Positions 18,121 to 28,236 of a stretch of 64,000 nucleotides of DNA are shown here, piece by piece (positions within the stretch are counted from its first letter, which is position 1; the number at the start of each line of letters is the position of its first letter). The stretch spans positions 93,159-157,158 of the forward strand of contig JALHJB010000002.1 of the NCBI GenBank assembly GCA_022839745.1, in the 5' to 3' direction. The notes under the pieces are model-generated. The model made no database searches, was not told the origin of the DNA, and worked only from the letters and a program-made list of their open reading frames with translations. This DNA is from Actinomycetes bacterium. Its GTDB lineage: Bacteria; Actinomycetota; Coriobacteriia; Anaerosomatales; Anaerosomataceae. The position numbers were made by a program, and so were the translations under genes.

Positions 18121-18930
18121 ATGAGTATCACGCGAAAGACTCTATCCGTTCGTCCCTTCATCGCGCTCATGTGCACACTCACGGCGCTCGTGCCGCCCGC
18201 AACCGCGGGTGCCGCACAGGTGGAGCCGGCTCCCCGCAGCGCCACGGTCTCCGTTCAGGAGTTGACCGCCGAGGTCACCAGCACCGCCATGGCCGAGGCG
18301 CGCCTCAAGCGCTCGATGGCTTGGGCCGAAGCACGGCTGACAGTGCTGCGTGACCGCCAGGATGCTGCCGAGGACCTCACGGTCCGTGCCGCGATCACCA
18401 CCGAGATCATGGCGCTCGCTGAGGAACGGCGCGCCCTTGCGCTTGAGGTTCGGGAGGCATCCTTGGCGGCCATGACCGCATCGGCCGCGTACGCGGCGAC
18501 CGAGGAGGCTCAGGCCGCACAGGAGCGCGCCGAGCGGATCGCCGCCTACGGACTGTTCCCGGTGGCGGGGGAGAACTCCTTCGTCGATAGCTGGGGTGCG
18601 CCGCGGAGTGGCGGCCGGAGGCACAAGGGCACGGACATCATGGCCACCACGGGTACCCCGCTGGTAGCGGTGAAAGACGGTGTGGTGACCTCGAAGTCGA
18701 GCCGACTCGGCGGTCTCACGATCTGGCTGGAGACGTCTGACGGCGTTCGCTACTACTACGCGCACCTCGATGAGGTGCTTGTGGCGAGCGGCGAGGTGCG
18801 TGCCGGCGATGTGATCGGCACGGTCGGGAGCACCGGCAATGCGAGTGCGAGTGCGCCGCATCTCCACTTCGAGATCCACGATCCCTCGGCCATCAATCCG
18901 TACCAGACGCTGCTCCAGATGGCCCGATAG
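18121..18930 (+). CDS. secreted M23/LytM-type peptidase with coiled coil
   Basis: A 269-aa protein: a signal peptide (about residues 1-35), an alanine/glutamate-rich coiled coil (about 45-145), and a C-terminal LytM domain. The zinc ligands are visible as HKGTDIMA and HLHFEIH, and YYYAHLDEV is the usual middle His motif. It would cleave peptidoglycan cross-bridges or act as an amidase activator in the EnvC/NlpD manner. ATG at 18121 follows CAGGAGGCGT. It stands alone before the tRNA gene. Confidence 0.9.
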   Translation: MSITRKTLSVRPFIALMCTLTALVPPATAGAAQVEPAPRSATVSVQELTAEVTSTAMAEARLKRSMAWAEARLTVLRDRQDAAEDLTVRAAITTEIMALAEERRALALEVREASLAAMTASAAYAATEEAQAAQERAERIAAYGLFPVAGENSFVDSWGAPRSGGRRHKGTDIMATTGTPLVAVKDGVVTSKSSRLGGLTIWLETSDGVRYYYAHLDEVLVASGEVRAGDVIGTVGSTGNASASAPHLHFEIHDPSAINPYQTLLQMAR

Positions 18931-19011
18931 CGGGCAAGCCGCTGAATCTGGTGCTTGAAGCGGCGGCTCGCGACACGTACTATGATGCTCGCTGCCGGAA
19001 GGCGGCATGAA

Positions 19012-19088
<77 letters not shown>

Positions 19089-19155
19089 GCAAAACCCCGG
19101 GTGAGGGGCGGTGTTTCCGAAAGGGAGCGCCGCCCTTCCCGCGTTTCTGGACCGA

Positions 19156-19189
19156 ATGCAGCCAAACGTGTAGCCAATACATGCAGCCA
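19156..19189. repeat. short direct repeats downstream of tRNA-Pro
   Basis: ATGCAGCCA occurs at 19156-19164 and again at 19181-19189, with TAGCCA between them (19171-19176). The repeats sit between the tRNA gene and the truncated heliorhodopsin. They could be the remains of integrase arm-type sites of an element that once used the tRNA 3' end, or may be chance. The 170-nt tRNA-to-remnant interval contains no gene. Confidence 0.3.
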
Positions 19190-19262
19190 TTCACGCTCAT
19201 AGCCCTATGGCCCAAGGCAGTCCGTCTTTGAGAACTGCGCGCTCCATGCCTGCGTATACTGT

Positions 19263-19472
19263 TTGACGCCGGACTTCGTGTACTGGATCTTCGTGTCGAT
19301 GTTCGTGTTCTTCAACAGCTTCGCCATCAACCAGGTGCTGCAGTACAAGCAGGTGGGCAAGTGGAAGGACTACCTCTTCGGCGAGTCGGCCTACGTGTTC
19401 CTCAGCCATGCCGCCAAGTCGCTCCTGGCGTGGCTCGTGTTCGCCAACGTGCTCATGCCGCAGCAGGAAGAC
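19263..19472 (+). pseudogene. heliorhodopsin, C-terminal remnant (last two helices)
   Basis: About 70 residues match the end of heliorhodopsins: helix 6 (FVYWIFVSMFVFFNSFAINQ), the loop LQYKQVGKWKDYLFGE, and helix 7 with LSHAAKSLLAW. The last contains the heliorhodopsin SxxxK retinal-lysine motif (Lys codon 19416-19418). A full protein has about 250 residues and seven helices, so helices 1-5 are missing. The upstream frame is closed by a stop at 19200-19202 in non-homologous sequence, and the frame runs past the normal end into the next gene. The family of retinal proteins has an inverted membrane topology and an unsettled role. I read this as a deletion remnant beside a tRNA. Confidence 0.8.
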
Positions 19473-19505
19473 TCGGCAGGCTGGGCGCGTCGCCCGGCCT
19501 GGATC

Positions 19506-19547
19506 GACCGTTGTACCCGCTTCAACACCGGAGCGGGTACAACGGTC
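19506..19547. terminator. perfect 16-bp hairpin after the heliorhodopsin remnant
   Basis: Positions 19506-19521 pair perfectly with 19532-19547 around a 10-nt loop. It lies 33 nt after the end of the heliorhodopsin homology and just before the DUF5996 gene. It was probably the original terminator of the heliorhodopsin gene, retained after the 5' part was lost. Confidence 0.6.
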
Positions 19548-19578
19548 TTGAGGCTCACCGCGAGCGAGGAGGACCGAC

Positions 19579-20496
19579 ATGAACGTCGAAGCCTGGCCCG
19601 AACTGGACTACGAGCAGTGGGCGCCCACCAAGAAGACCCTGCAGATGTGCGCGCAGATGCTCGGCAAGCTGCGACTCGCCCTCGCGCCGCCTCAGCCGGA
19701 GTGGCTCCATACGTGCCTGTACCTCGACGCTCGCGGTTTCGCCACCGGGCCGATGCCGTGCGGTGATCGCGTCATCACGGCCGCGCTCGACGTGTTCGAC
19801 TCGGCGCTTGTCGTGCGGTCGTCCGACGGCGGCAGCGCCACCGTTGCGATCGGTCCCGAGCGATGCGTTGCCGAGATATGGGGCGATCTTGCCCGCGCGC
19901 TTGCCGGACTCGATGTCGATGCCGACATCTGGGAGAAGCCCCAGGAACTCGCTGACACGACGCTCTTCTCTGAGAATCGCGACGACTGCACGTTCGATGT
20001 GCTCCAGGCGCAGCGGTTCCATCGACTGCTCTGCACGGTCGATGGGGTGTACGAGGAGTTCCGATCGACGTTCTTCGGCAGGACCAGCATCCAGTACTGG
20101 TGGGGCGCATCCGACTTCGCGGTGCTGCTGTTCACGGGGAAGCAGCTCGTCGCGCCCGATGACCGGGGCTACATCATGCGGTACGACCTTGATGCCGAGC
20201 ACTACAACGCCGGGTTCTGGCCCGGTGACGACTCATCGCCAACACCCATCTTCTACGGGTACCTCGTGCCGCGTCCCGACGGGTGCGAGGTGGCGCCGAT
20301 GGAGCCGGAGCACGCCGGCTGGGTCGAGGCGATGGGCGAGTGGGTCCTGCCGTACGAGGCTGTGCGGACCGCTCCCGACCCACGGGAGGCCCTCCTCGGG
20401 TTTCTGCGTGCAGTCTATCGGGTGGCTATCACGCACGGCGGATGGGACGCCCGGCAGTTCGAGTACGTCACGCCTGCGCCCGCGCGGCGCGACTGA
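19579..20496 (+). CDS. DUF5996 family protein
   Basis: A 305-aa soluble protein with the DUF5996 opening WPELDYEQWAPTKKTLQMCAQMLGKLRLAL, seen here from residue 6, and the later IQYWWGASDFAVLLFTGK and PIFYGYLVPRPDGCE. The family is common in actinobacteria and proteobacteria, but its function is unknown. ATG follows GAGGAGGACCGAC. It is convergent with the ABC-F gene across a 15-nt gap. Confidence 0.8.
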   Translation: MNVEAWPELDYEQWAPTKKTLQMCAQMLGKLRLALAPPQPEWLHTCLYLDARGFATGPMPCGDRVITAALDVFDSALVVRSSDGGSATVAIGPERCVAEIWGDLARALAGLDVDADIWEKPQELADTTLFSENRDDCTFDVLQAQRFHRLLCTVDGVYEEFRSTFFGRTSIQYWWGASDFAVLLFTGKQLVAPDDRGYIMRYDLDAEHYNAGFWPGDDSSPTPIFYGYLVPRPDGCEVAPMEPEHAGWVEAMGEWVLPYEAVRTAPDPREALLGFLRAVYRVAITHGGWDARQFEYVTPAPARRD

Positions 20497-20511
20497 GCGG
20501 CGGCAGCCGGG

Positions 20512-22296
<1,785 letters not shown>

Positions 22297-22510
22297 GCGT
22301 GTCCTCGGCTTTCGGGGGACAGGGGTCCGGACCACGACAACGATACACGACGACACCCCCGTGGCGAGGGAACACCGGCAATGGACACCACCCGTGGCCC
22401 GCCCGTATACTCCGCAGGGTGACAGACCGTTGTCGCGGGGCCGATCGCGTGCCCGGCGAGCGGTATGATATCGGGGGTCTCGGGCTCACTGGTCCGGGGC
22501 TCTTTGCATC

Positions 22511-23875
22511 ATGAAGCCGGGAGGCCGCGTGGTAGACCGGGAACCTCACGCCAGGTACGACGACGCTTCGACCGACGACACGCGCCATCGCTCGTTGCGG
22601 CACAGCCGTTCATCTCGCAGTGAGCGGAACCGGCGCAGTGGCCGGCGCGCTTCGAGCGAGGTCGTCACGCCGCGTGCCGAGGCTCCAGGCGCCGAGTCCC
22701 CGCGCGCCGCGCGTCGATCCCCCCGGCCGACTCGTCAGCGCCAGCCCAGGAAGACGCACGCCCTGCGTGGATCCAAGACGCGCACCACGCGTAGATCGAC
22801 GACGGGCGCCCCGCGTGGACCGCGTTCAGGCGACAGCCGGCGCACGCTCACTATGGCCCTGGCGGGCCTCACGCTCGTGGCGGTCCTCGGCGTCATCGGC
22901 TACAGCGCCGTCCGGCTCTTCAGCGAGTGGCCCACGGCCAACGCCCGGGTCGAGGCGGGTCTGCCCGTGCACGTCGTGATCGAGCCGGGGAGCACCACGT
23001 CGGCCATCGCGAGCCAGCTGGCCGAGCTCGGCGTCGTCGACAGCGCGCTGCTGTTCCGTTTCGCCGTCCGCGACGCGGGAGCCGACGGGCGTCTCAAGGC
23101 CGGAGAGTACGATCTCACCACCGGGATGGCGCACGAAGCCATCATCGAGCGTCTCACGGCCGGGACGGCGGTCGAGTACGTTGACGTGACGATCCCCGAG
23201 GGCTTCACCGCGGTCCAGGTGGCCGAGCGCATGGCCGCGCAGGCAGGCGTTCCCGCCGACGAGATGATGCGCCTGTGCACCACCGGCGCTCCCCAGTTCG
23301 CGGCCGAGCATCCGTACCTCGCTGACGCGTTCAACGACTCGCTCGAGGGCTTCCTCTTCCCGGCCACGTACTCGATCGAGACCAGCACGCCGGCCCGGGA
23401 CATCGTCGAGATGATGCTCGATCAATTCGACACGCAGGTCGCCACGCTCGATCTGAGCTACGCGGAGTCTCGCGGTCTCGATGTCGTGGACGTGGTGGTG
23501 ATCGCCTCCATCCTCGAGCGGGAGGCGAGGCTCTCCGAGGAGTTCCCGCTGGTGTCGTCGGTGATCTACAACCGTCTTGCGAGGCCGATGAGGCTGCAGC
23601 TGTGCGCAACGGTGATGTACACGATGCCCGACGGCACGACATCGCTCACCAACAAGGATCTCGAGCAGGAGACGCCCTACAACACGTACCTCCACGACGG
23701 TCTGCCCGCCGGACCGATCAGCAATCCCGGCATGCGCGCTCTGCAGGCGGCGGCGCAGCCTGAGGAGACGGACTATCTCTACTACGTCCTCACCGGCGCT
23801 GACGGTTCACAGACCTTCACGGCCACCTACGACGAGTTCCTTGAGGCGAAGCGCCGCGGACAGTCCGGCAACTGA
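22511..23875 (+). CDS. mltG: endolytic transglycosylase MltG
   Basis: A 454-aa membrane-anchored lytic transglycosylase that cuts nascent glycan strands and sets their length. It has one transmembrane helix at about residues 115-135, a LysM-like region (VVIEPGSTTSAIASQLAELG), then the catalytic domain with VVIASILEREARLSEEFPLVSSVIYNRL, including the catalytic Glu, and QLCATVMYTMP, NTYLHDGLPAGPISNPG. The N-terminal 110 residues are unusually basic and disordered (many Arg, Ser, Pro). An alternative GTG at 22529 would remove only six residues. Confidence 0.93.
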   Translation: MKPGGRVVDREPHARYDDASTDDTRHRSLRHSRSSRSERNRRSGRRASSEVVTPRAEAPGAESPRAARRSPRPTRQRQPRKTHALRGSKTRTTRRSTTGAPRGPRSGDSRRTLTMALAGLTLVAVLGVIGYSAVRLFSEWPTANARVEAGLPVHVVIEPGSTTSAIASQLAELGVVDSALLFRFAVRDAGADGRLKAGEYDLTTGMAHEAIIERLTAGTAVEYVDVTIPEGFTAVQVAERMAAQAGVPADEMMRLCTTGAPQFAAEHPYLADAFNDSLEGFLFPATYSIETSTPARDIVEMMLDQFDTQVATLDLSYAESRGLDVVDVVVIASILEREARLSEEFPLVSSVIYNRLARPMRLQLCATVMYTMPDGTTSLTNKDLEQETPYNTYLHDGLPAGPISNPGMRALQAAAQPEETDYLYYVLTGADGSQTFTATYDEFLEAKRRGQSGN

Positions 23876-23981
23876 CAGACGGGGACCGGATGAGCGCCGG
23901 GGCCGGAGCTCCTGTGTGGTCGCGCAGAGGGGGTAGGCGCTCTGGTATCCTTATGGCGTCCGGACTGGAGGAAGGGGCCCG

Positions 23982-24935
23982 ATGTCCGCGCGTATCACCG
24001 CACGGTGGATCGCCGAAGGTGTGCTGCGCTCTGATGGTCTGGATGCGGTGCCCGATGACCTCACCGGACCACTGTGGATCGACGTCGCCGATCCGGATGA
24101 GGCCGCGCTCGCCGCGGTGAGCGAGCGGATCGCGCTCCCGCCGCTTGCGGTCGAGGACTGCCTGCACTTCCCACAGCGTCCCAAGCTCGACACGTATCAC
24201 GATCTTTCGTTTGCGATCTGGCTGCTGCCGCAGGTGGTCACCGACGATGGTGTCGTCACGCATGAGATCGACATGTTCCTGGGCGAGGAGCATCTCGTTA
24301 CCGTCCACAGCGCCGACGTGCCGGCTCTGTCGCGTGTGATCGACCGTGCCGATGCGCATCTTGCGCGCGGCGTGGAGTGGACGGTGCACGCGATTCTCGA
24401 TGAGGCGGTCGATGAGGTCTTCCCGATCGTGGATGCCGTCGCCGACGACCTCGAGGAACTCGAGGACCTCATCCTTGCGGAAGCTCGGCCGGAGTACCTG
24501 CAGCGGCTGTACGCGGCAAAGCGCACGCTCGTTGCGCTCCGGCGGATCGTGAGCCCTGAGCGCGATGTGGTGCGAAGCCTCGCTCGCCTCGAGGCGTTCG
24601 TGGAGCCCGATGCGTACATGTATTTCGAGGATATCGGTGACCACCTCGCCCGGCTGGGAGACGCGATCGAGACCTATCGCGACGTGGCCAATGGCACGAT
24701 GGACCTGTTCCTCTCGGCCCAGAGCAACCGGATGAACGGCATCATGAAGCAGCTGACGGTGGTGGCCACGATCTTCATGCCGCTTACCCTCATTTCGGGG
24801 ATATACGGGATGAACGTGTTGCGCGGCATGTGGCCGCCTGCGAACGCGGCCTGGTCGTTTATGGCGATCATCGTCGCTATGGCGGTGATCGCGGTCTGGA
24901 TGGTTCTCTTCTTCAGGAGGAAAGACTGGTGGTAG
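23982..24935 (+). CDS. corA: CorA-family magnesium/divalent cation transporter
   Basis: A 317-aa protein: a large N-terminal cytosolic domain with long helices, then two C-terminal transmembrane helices. The signature YGMNV lies at the end of the first helix (LISGIYGMNVLRGMWP), the GMN filter of CorA channels. The last residues FRRKDWW are the usual basic tail. It forms homopentameric Mg2+/Co2+ channels. ATG follows GGAGGAAGGGGCCCG, and the end overlaps pgsA. Confidence 0.93.
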   Translation: MSARITARWIAEGVLRSDGLDAVPDDLTGPLWIDVADPDEAALAAVSERIALPPLAVEDCLHFPQRPKLDTYHDLSFAIWLLPQVVTDDGVVTHEIDMFLGEEHLVTVHSADVPALSRVIDRADAHLARGVEWTVHAILDEAVDEVFPIVDAVADDLEELEDLILAEARPEYLQRLYAAKRTLVALRRIVSPERDVVRSLARLEAFVEPDAYMYFEDIGDHLARLGDAIETYRDVANGTMDLFLSAQSNRMNGIMKQLTVVATIFMPLTLISGIYGMNVLRGMWPPANAAWSFMAIIVAMAVIAVWMVLFFRRKDWW

Positions 24936-25594
24936 ACGAGCGTACGAACGAGCCCGGCACGGAGGTCGTCCATCACACGGTCTACTCGGTGGCGAACCTC
25001 ATCACCATCCTGCGTCTGGTCCTGGTGCCGTTCTTCTTCACGGCGCTGGTGGACGCGCCAAGCGAGCGAGGACGGTTCGTGGCGTTCATCATCTATGCCG
25101 TCGCCGCTTCCACCGACTGGGTCGACGGGCAGATCGCGCGGCGAACGAACACGGTCACGCAGTTCGGGAAGATCGTCGACCCGCTTGTGGACCGCCTGCT
25201 CCTCGCGTCCGGTGTCGTCGGCCTCTATCTGATCGATGTGCTGCCGCTGTGGATCCCGGTCGTGCTGCTCGGGCGTGACCTGTACTTGCTCTACGGCGCA
25301 TACCTGCTCGAGCGTCTTGGCGTCCTGCTGCCCGTGACCCGTGCCGGCAAGTGGACGACCGCGGTGTTGCTCACCGGCTTCTCCTCGCTGATCGCCGGGT
25401 GGCCGATGGTTTCCGGGCTCGGGCTGTTGTCGAGCGAGTGGTTTCCTGGCCTGGGAGACAGCCAGGTCCCCCTCGGCATGTACTTCGTGTACGTGGGAAT
25501 CGTGCTGTCGCTGTCGGCAGCGGCGCAGTACACGGTGCGTGCGTTCCGTGCGCGCCGTGCCGCGATCGAGGCGAAGAAGGGCGGTGCCGAATGA
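24929..25594 (+). CDS. pgsA: CDP-diacylglycerol-glycerol-3-phosphate 3-phosphatidyltransferase
   Basis: A 221-aa membrane enzyme that commits CDP-DAG to phosphatidylglycerol synthesis. The CDP-alcohol phosphatidyltransferase motif D-x2-DG-x2-AR-x8-G-x3-D-x3-D is complete: DWVDGQIARRTNTVT then FGKIVDPLVDR. There are about five or six helices. GTG at 24929 has SD AGGAGG (24915-24920) inside the end of corA, so the genes are translationally coupled. It ends overlapping the next start (ATGA). Confidence 0.9.
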   Translation: MVDERTNEPGTEVVHHTVYSVANLITILRLVLVPFFFTALVDAPSERGRFVAFIIYAVAASTDWVDGQIARRTNTVTQFGKIVDPLVDRLLLASGVVGLYLIDVLPLWIPVVLLGRDLYLLYGAYLLERLGVLLPVTRAGKWTTAVLLTGFSSLIAGWPMVSGLGLLSSEWFPGLGDSQVPLGMYFVYVGIVLSLSAAAQYTVRAFRARRAAIEAKKGGAE

Positions 25595-28101
25595 AGGCAG
25601 TGGTGATGGCGGGAGGAGAAGGCACACGTCTGAGGCCGCTTACCAGCATGCGCCCGAAGCCTATGGTCCCCATCGTGAACCAGCCTGTCATGGAGCACAT
25701 ACTCGGCCTGGTCAAGCATCACGGCATCACTGACGTGGTCGCCACGCTCGCGTTCATGCCGCAGGTCATCGAAGACTACTTCGGCGATGGCGATGAGTGG
25801 GGAATGAACATCACCTACGCGGTCGAAGAGACGCCGCTCGGCACGGCGGGTTCGGTCAAGAACGCCGCCGAGGCGCTCACGGAGACGTTCCTTGTGATCT
25901 CCGGAGACGCGCTTACCGACATCGACCTCACGGAGGTCATCGAGTTCCACCGGACAAAGGGTGCGGCGGTCACGATCGCGCTGAAGCGCGTGTCCGACCC
26001 GCTCGAGTTCGGCGTGGTGATCACCGATGATGAGGGACGGATCGAGCGGTTCCTCGAGAAGCCCTCGTGGGGACAGGTGTTCAGCGACACTATCAACACC
26101 GGCATCTATGTCGTGGATCCGCTGGTGTTCGACTTCATTCCCGAGAACACGCCGTTCGATTTCTCGTCGGACCTGTTCCCGATCCTGATGGAGAAGGGCT
26201 ACCCGCTCTACGGCTGCGTGGTCGACGGTTACTGGGCAGACGTGGGCAGCCTCGAAGGATATGTCGACGTGCACCGCGACATCCTCGACGGCAAAGCGAT
26301 GATCTATGTGCCCGGCTCCAAGACGAAAGACGACTTCTGGGTGGGTTCGGGCGCCAGCATCGACCCTACCGCGGAGATCTCTCCAAAGGTCGTGATCGGC
26401 GCCAATACCACCATTCGGGCGGGAGTGAAGATAGGCCCGTACACCGTGATCGGTGACAACTGTCTCATCGGCTACGACGCGCAGGCCGACCACTCGATCA
26501 TCTGGAACGACGCGTTCGTGGGCAAGTACTCGCAGGTGCGCGGCGCCGTTCTGTGCCGCAGCGTGGACATCCGTGCGGGCGCCCGGGTCGAGCAGGGTGC
26601 GGTCATCGGCGATGAGAGCGTTGTGGGTCACGGCGCGGCGGTCGCCAACGACGTGCAGGTCTACCCGTACAAGCGCATCGACGCCGGTGCGCTCGTGAGC
26701 TCGTCGCTCATCTGGGAGTCGCGGGGCGTGCGCGCGCTGTTCGGTGACGACGGCGTAGCGGGCCTCGTCAACATCGATGTGACGCCCGAGCTCGCGCTGC
26801 ACGTGGCACAGTCGCTCGGCAGCCTGTTGCCCAGCAAGTCGCACGTGGTGGTCAGTCGCGACTCGTGCGGCGCCGCGCGGATGGTGAAGCGCGCCATAGC
26901 TGCCGGGCTCAACTCCACCGGGTGTCACGTTCGCGATCTGCGGGTGGCCTCTCCGGCGGTGACGCGGTTCACTACGCGCGATACCCGCGCGATGGGCGGC
27001 GTGCACATCTGCGCCGCCGACGGCGACCCGCAGTCCATCGAGATGCACTTCTATGATGCCGAGGGGATCGACGTCTCCACCGGGCAGGAGAAGAAGATCG
27101 AGCGTCTGTACTTCCGCAAGGAGTTCCGGCGAGCGTTCTTCGACGAGGTGGGGGAGATCCTCTACCCGCCGCGCGCGCTCGAGTACTACACCACCGGCCT
27201 CACCACGGCCCTGAACAATGGCGGCCACACGAAACGGCGGTACACCGCTGTCGTGGACATGGGGCTCAGCCCGGCCTCGTTCGTACTCCCCACGATAGCC
27301 GCCGAGTGGAACCTCGAGCTGATCGGTCTGCACGCATACGTTGACTCCGAGCGGGCACCGGTGAACGACGGCGAGCGCACCGCGATCCTGCAGCAGCTCG
27401 CGCGCTCGGTGGACATGTTCCAGGCCGACGTGGGCGTGGCGATGGACTCGACCGCCGAGCGGATCACGCTCGTGACCCCCTCCGGCCGTGTGCTCGACAA
27501 TGATACCGCGCTGCATGCCATGGTGTGGCTCTGGGCCAACGCGGGGGCCTCAGATACGAGTGCGCCCGGCGTGGCAGTTCCGGTGACCGCCTCCACAGCC
27601 GTTGAGCGCATCGCGGGGGCGGCGGGACGGTTCGTTCGTCGCACTGGCACGTCGCGGCGCGCGCTGTCCGCGGCGGCACTCGACCCGGCTATCGGCTTTG
27701 CCGGATCCCGTCGGGGCGGCTTCGTGTTCCCGCACTTCCTCGCCGGCTACGACGCCGTCATGTCTTTTGGCGCGCTCCTGCGGATGCTCGACCACCACGG
27801 GATGGACCTCGATGAGGTGGTCGCCGGACTCCCGGAGTTCCACTTGCGGGAGGAGTCCGTCTTCTGCCCCTTCGACCGCAAGGGCGCGGTCATGCGGTCG
27901 ATGGCCGCGATCGGGCGCGTGGGCGAGGCTGACGCGGTCGAGGGCGTGCGAATCGCCGAGGCTGACGGTTGGGCGCTCGTGTTGCCGCATGCCACCGAGG
28001 CACAGGTGAACGTGTATGCCGAGGGGCCCGATGACGCACGTGCCGAGGCGATCCTGACCCGGTACGCCGATGCGGTGCGCGACGCCATCGCGTGCGGATG
28101 A
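25591..28101 (+). CDS. mannose-1-phosphate guanylyltransferase-like protein with degenerate phosphomannomutase domain
   Basis: An 836-aa three-part protein. Residues 1-230 are a nucleotidyltransferase (VVMAGGEGTRLRPLT, PKPMVPIVNQP, SGDALTDID). Residues 250-380 are left-handed beta-helix hexapeptide repeats (PTAEISPKVVIGANTTIRAG). Residues 400-836 are a phosphohexomutase-like domain. In that domain the phosphoserine loop TASHNP is replaced by ICAADGDPQ, so the attacking serine is missing and mutase activity is doubtful. It likely makes or regulates GDP-mannose or another NDP-sugar for the envelope. Its ATGA start overlaps pgsA. Confidence 0.82.
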   Translation: MKAVVMAGGEGTRLRPLTSMRPKPMVPIVNQPVMEHILGLVKHHGITDVVATLAFMPQVIEDYFGDGDEWGMNITYAVEETPLGTAGSVKNAAEALTETFLVISGDALTDIDLTEVIEFHRTKGAAVTIALKRVSDPLEFGVVITDDEGRIERFLEKPSWGQVFSDTINTGIYVVDPLVFDFIPENTPFDFSSDLFPILMEKGYPLYGCVVDGYWADVGSLEGYVDVHRDILDGKAMIYVPGSKTKDDFWVGSGASIDPTAEISPKVVIGANTTIRAGVKIGPYTVIGDNCLIGYDAQADHSIIWNDAFVGKYSQVRGAVLCRSVDIRAGARVEQGAVIGDESVVGHGAAVANDVQVYPYKRIDAGALVSSSLIWESRGVRALFGDDGVAGLVNIDVTPELALHVAQSLGSLLPSKSHVVVSRDSCGAARMVKRAIAAGLNSTGCHVRDLRVASPAVTRFTTRDTRAMGGVHICAADGDPQSIEMHFYDAEGIDVSTGQEKKIERLYFRKEFRRAFFDEVGEILYPPRALEYYTTGLTTALNNGGHTKRRYTAVVDMGLSPASFVLPTIAAEWNLELIGLHAYVDSERAPVNDGERTAILQQLARSVDMFQADVGVAMDSTAERITLVTPSGRVLDNDTALHAMVWLWANAGASDTSAPGVAVPVTASTAVERIAGAAGRFVRRTGTSRRALSAAALDPAIGFAGSRRGGFVFPHFLAGYDAVMSFGALLRMLDHHGMDLDEVVAGLPEFHLREESVFCPFDRKGAVMRSMAAIGRVGEADAVEGVRIAEADGWALVLPHATEAQVNVYAEGPDDARAEAILTRYADAVRDAIACG

Positions 28102-28236
28102 CGGCCGCTTGACGCTCGATCACCGCCGTCCCCGACGCGTGCTATCATCCCAGGTCACGAATGGCGACGTTCTTGCTGGCCAGTGGCATCGGCCGGTCGG
28201 ATCCGGCCATGTACGTACCCCGGACACGGAACAGAG

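Noticed and set aside
25291..27516. 741-aa minus-strand ORF opposite the guanylyltransferase
   Set aside because: High-GC shadow; the plus strand carries recognisable NTP-transferase and beta-helix motifs.
28109..28148. Standard -35/-10 promoter TTGACG with TATCAT before the VanW gene
   Set aside because: The spacer would be 28 nt; only the extended -10 TGCTATCAT is plausible.
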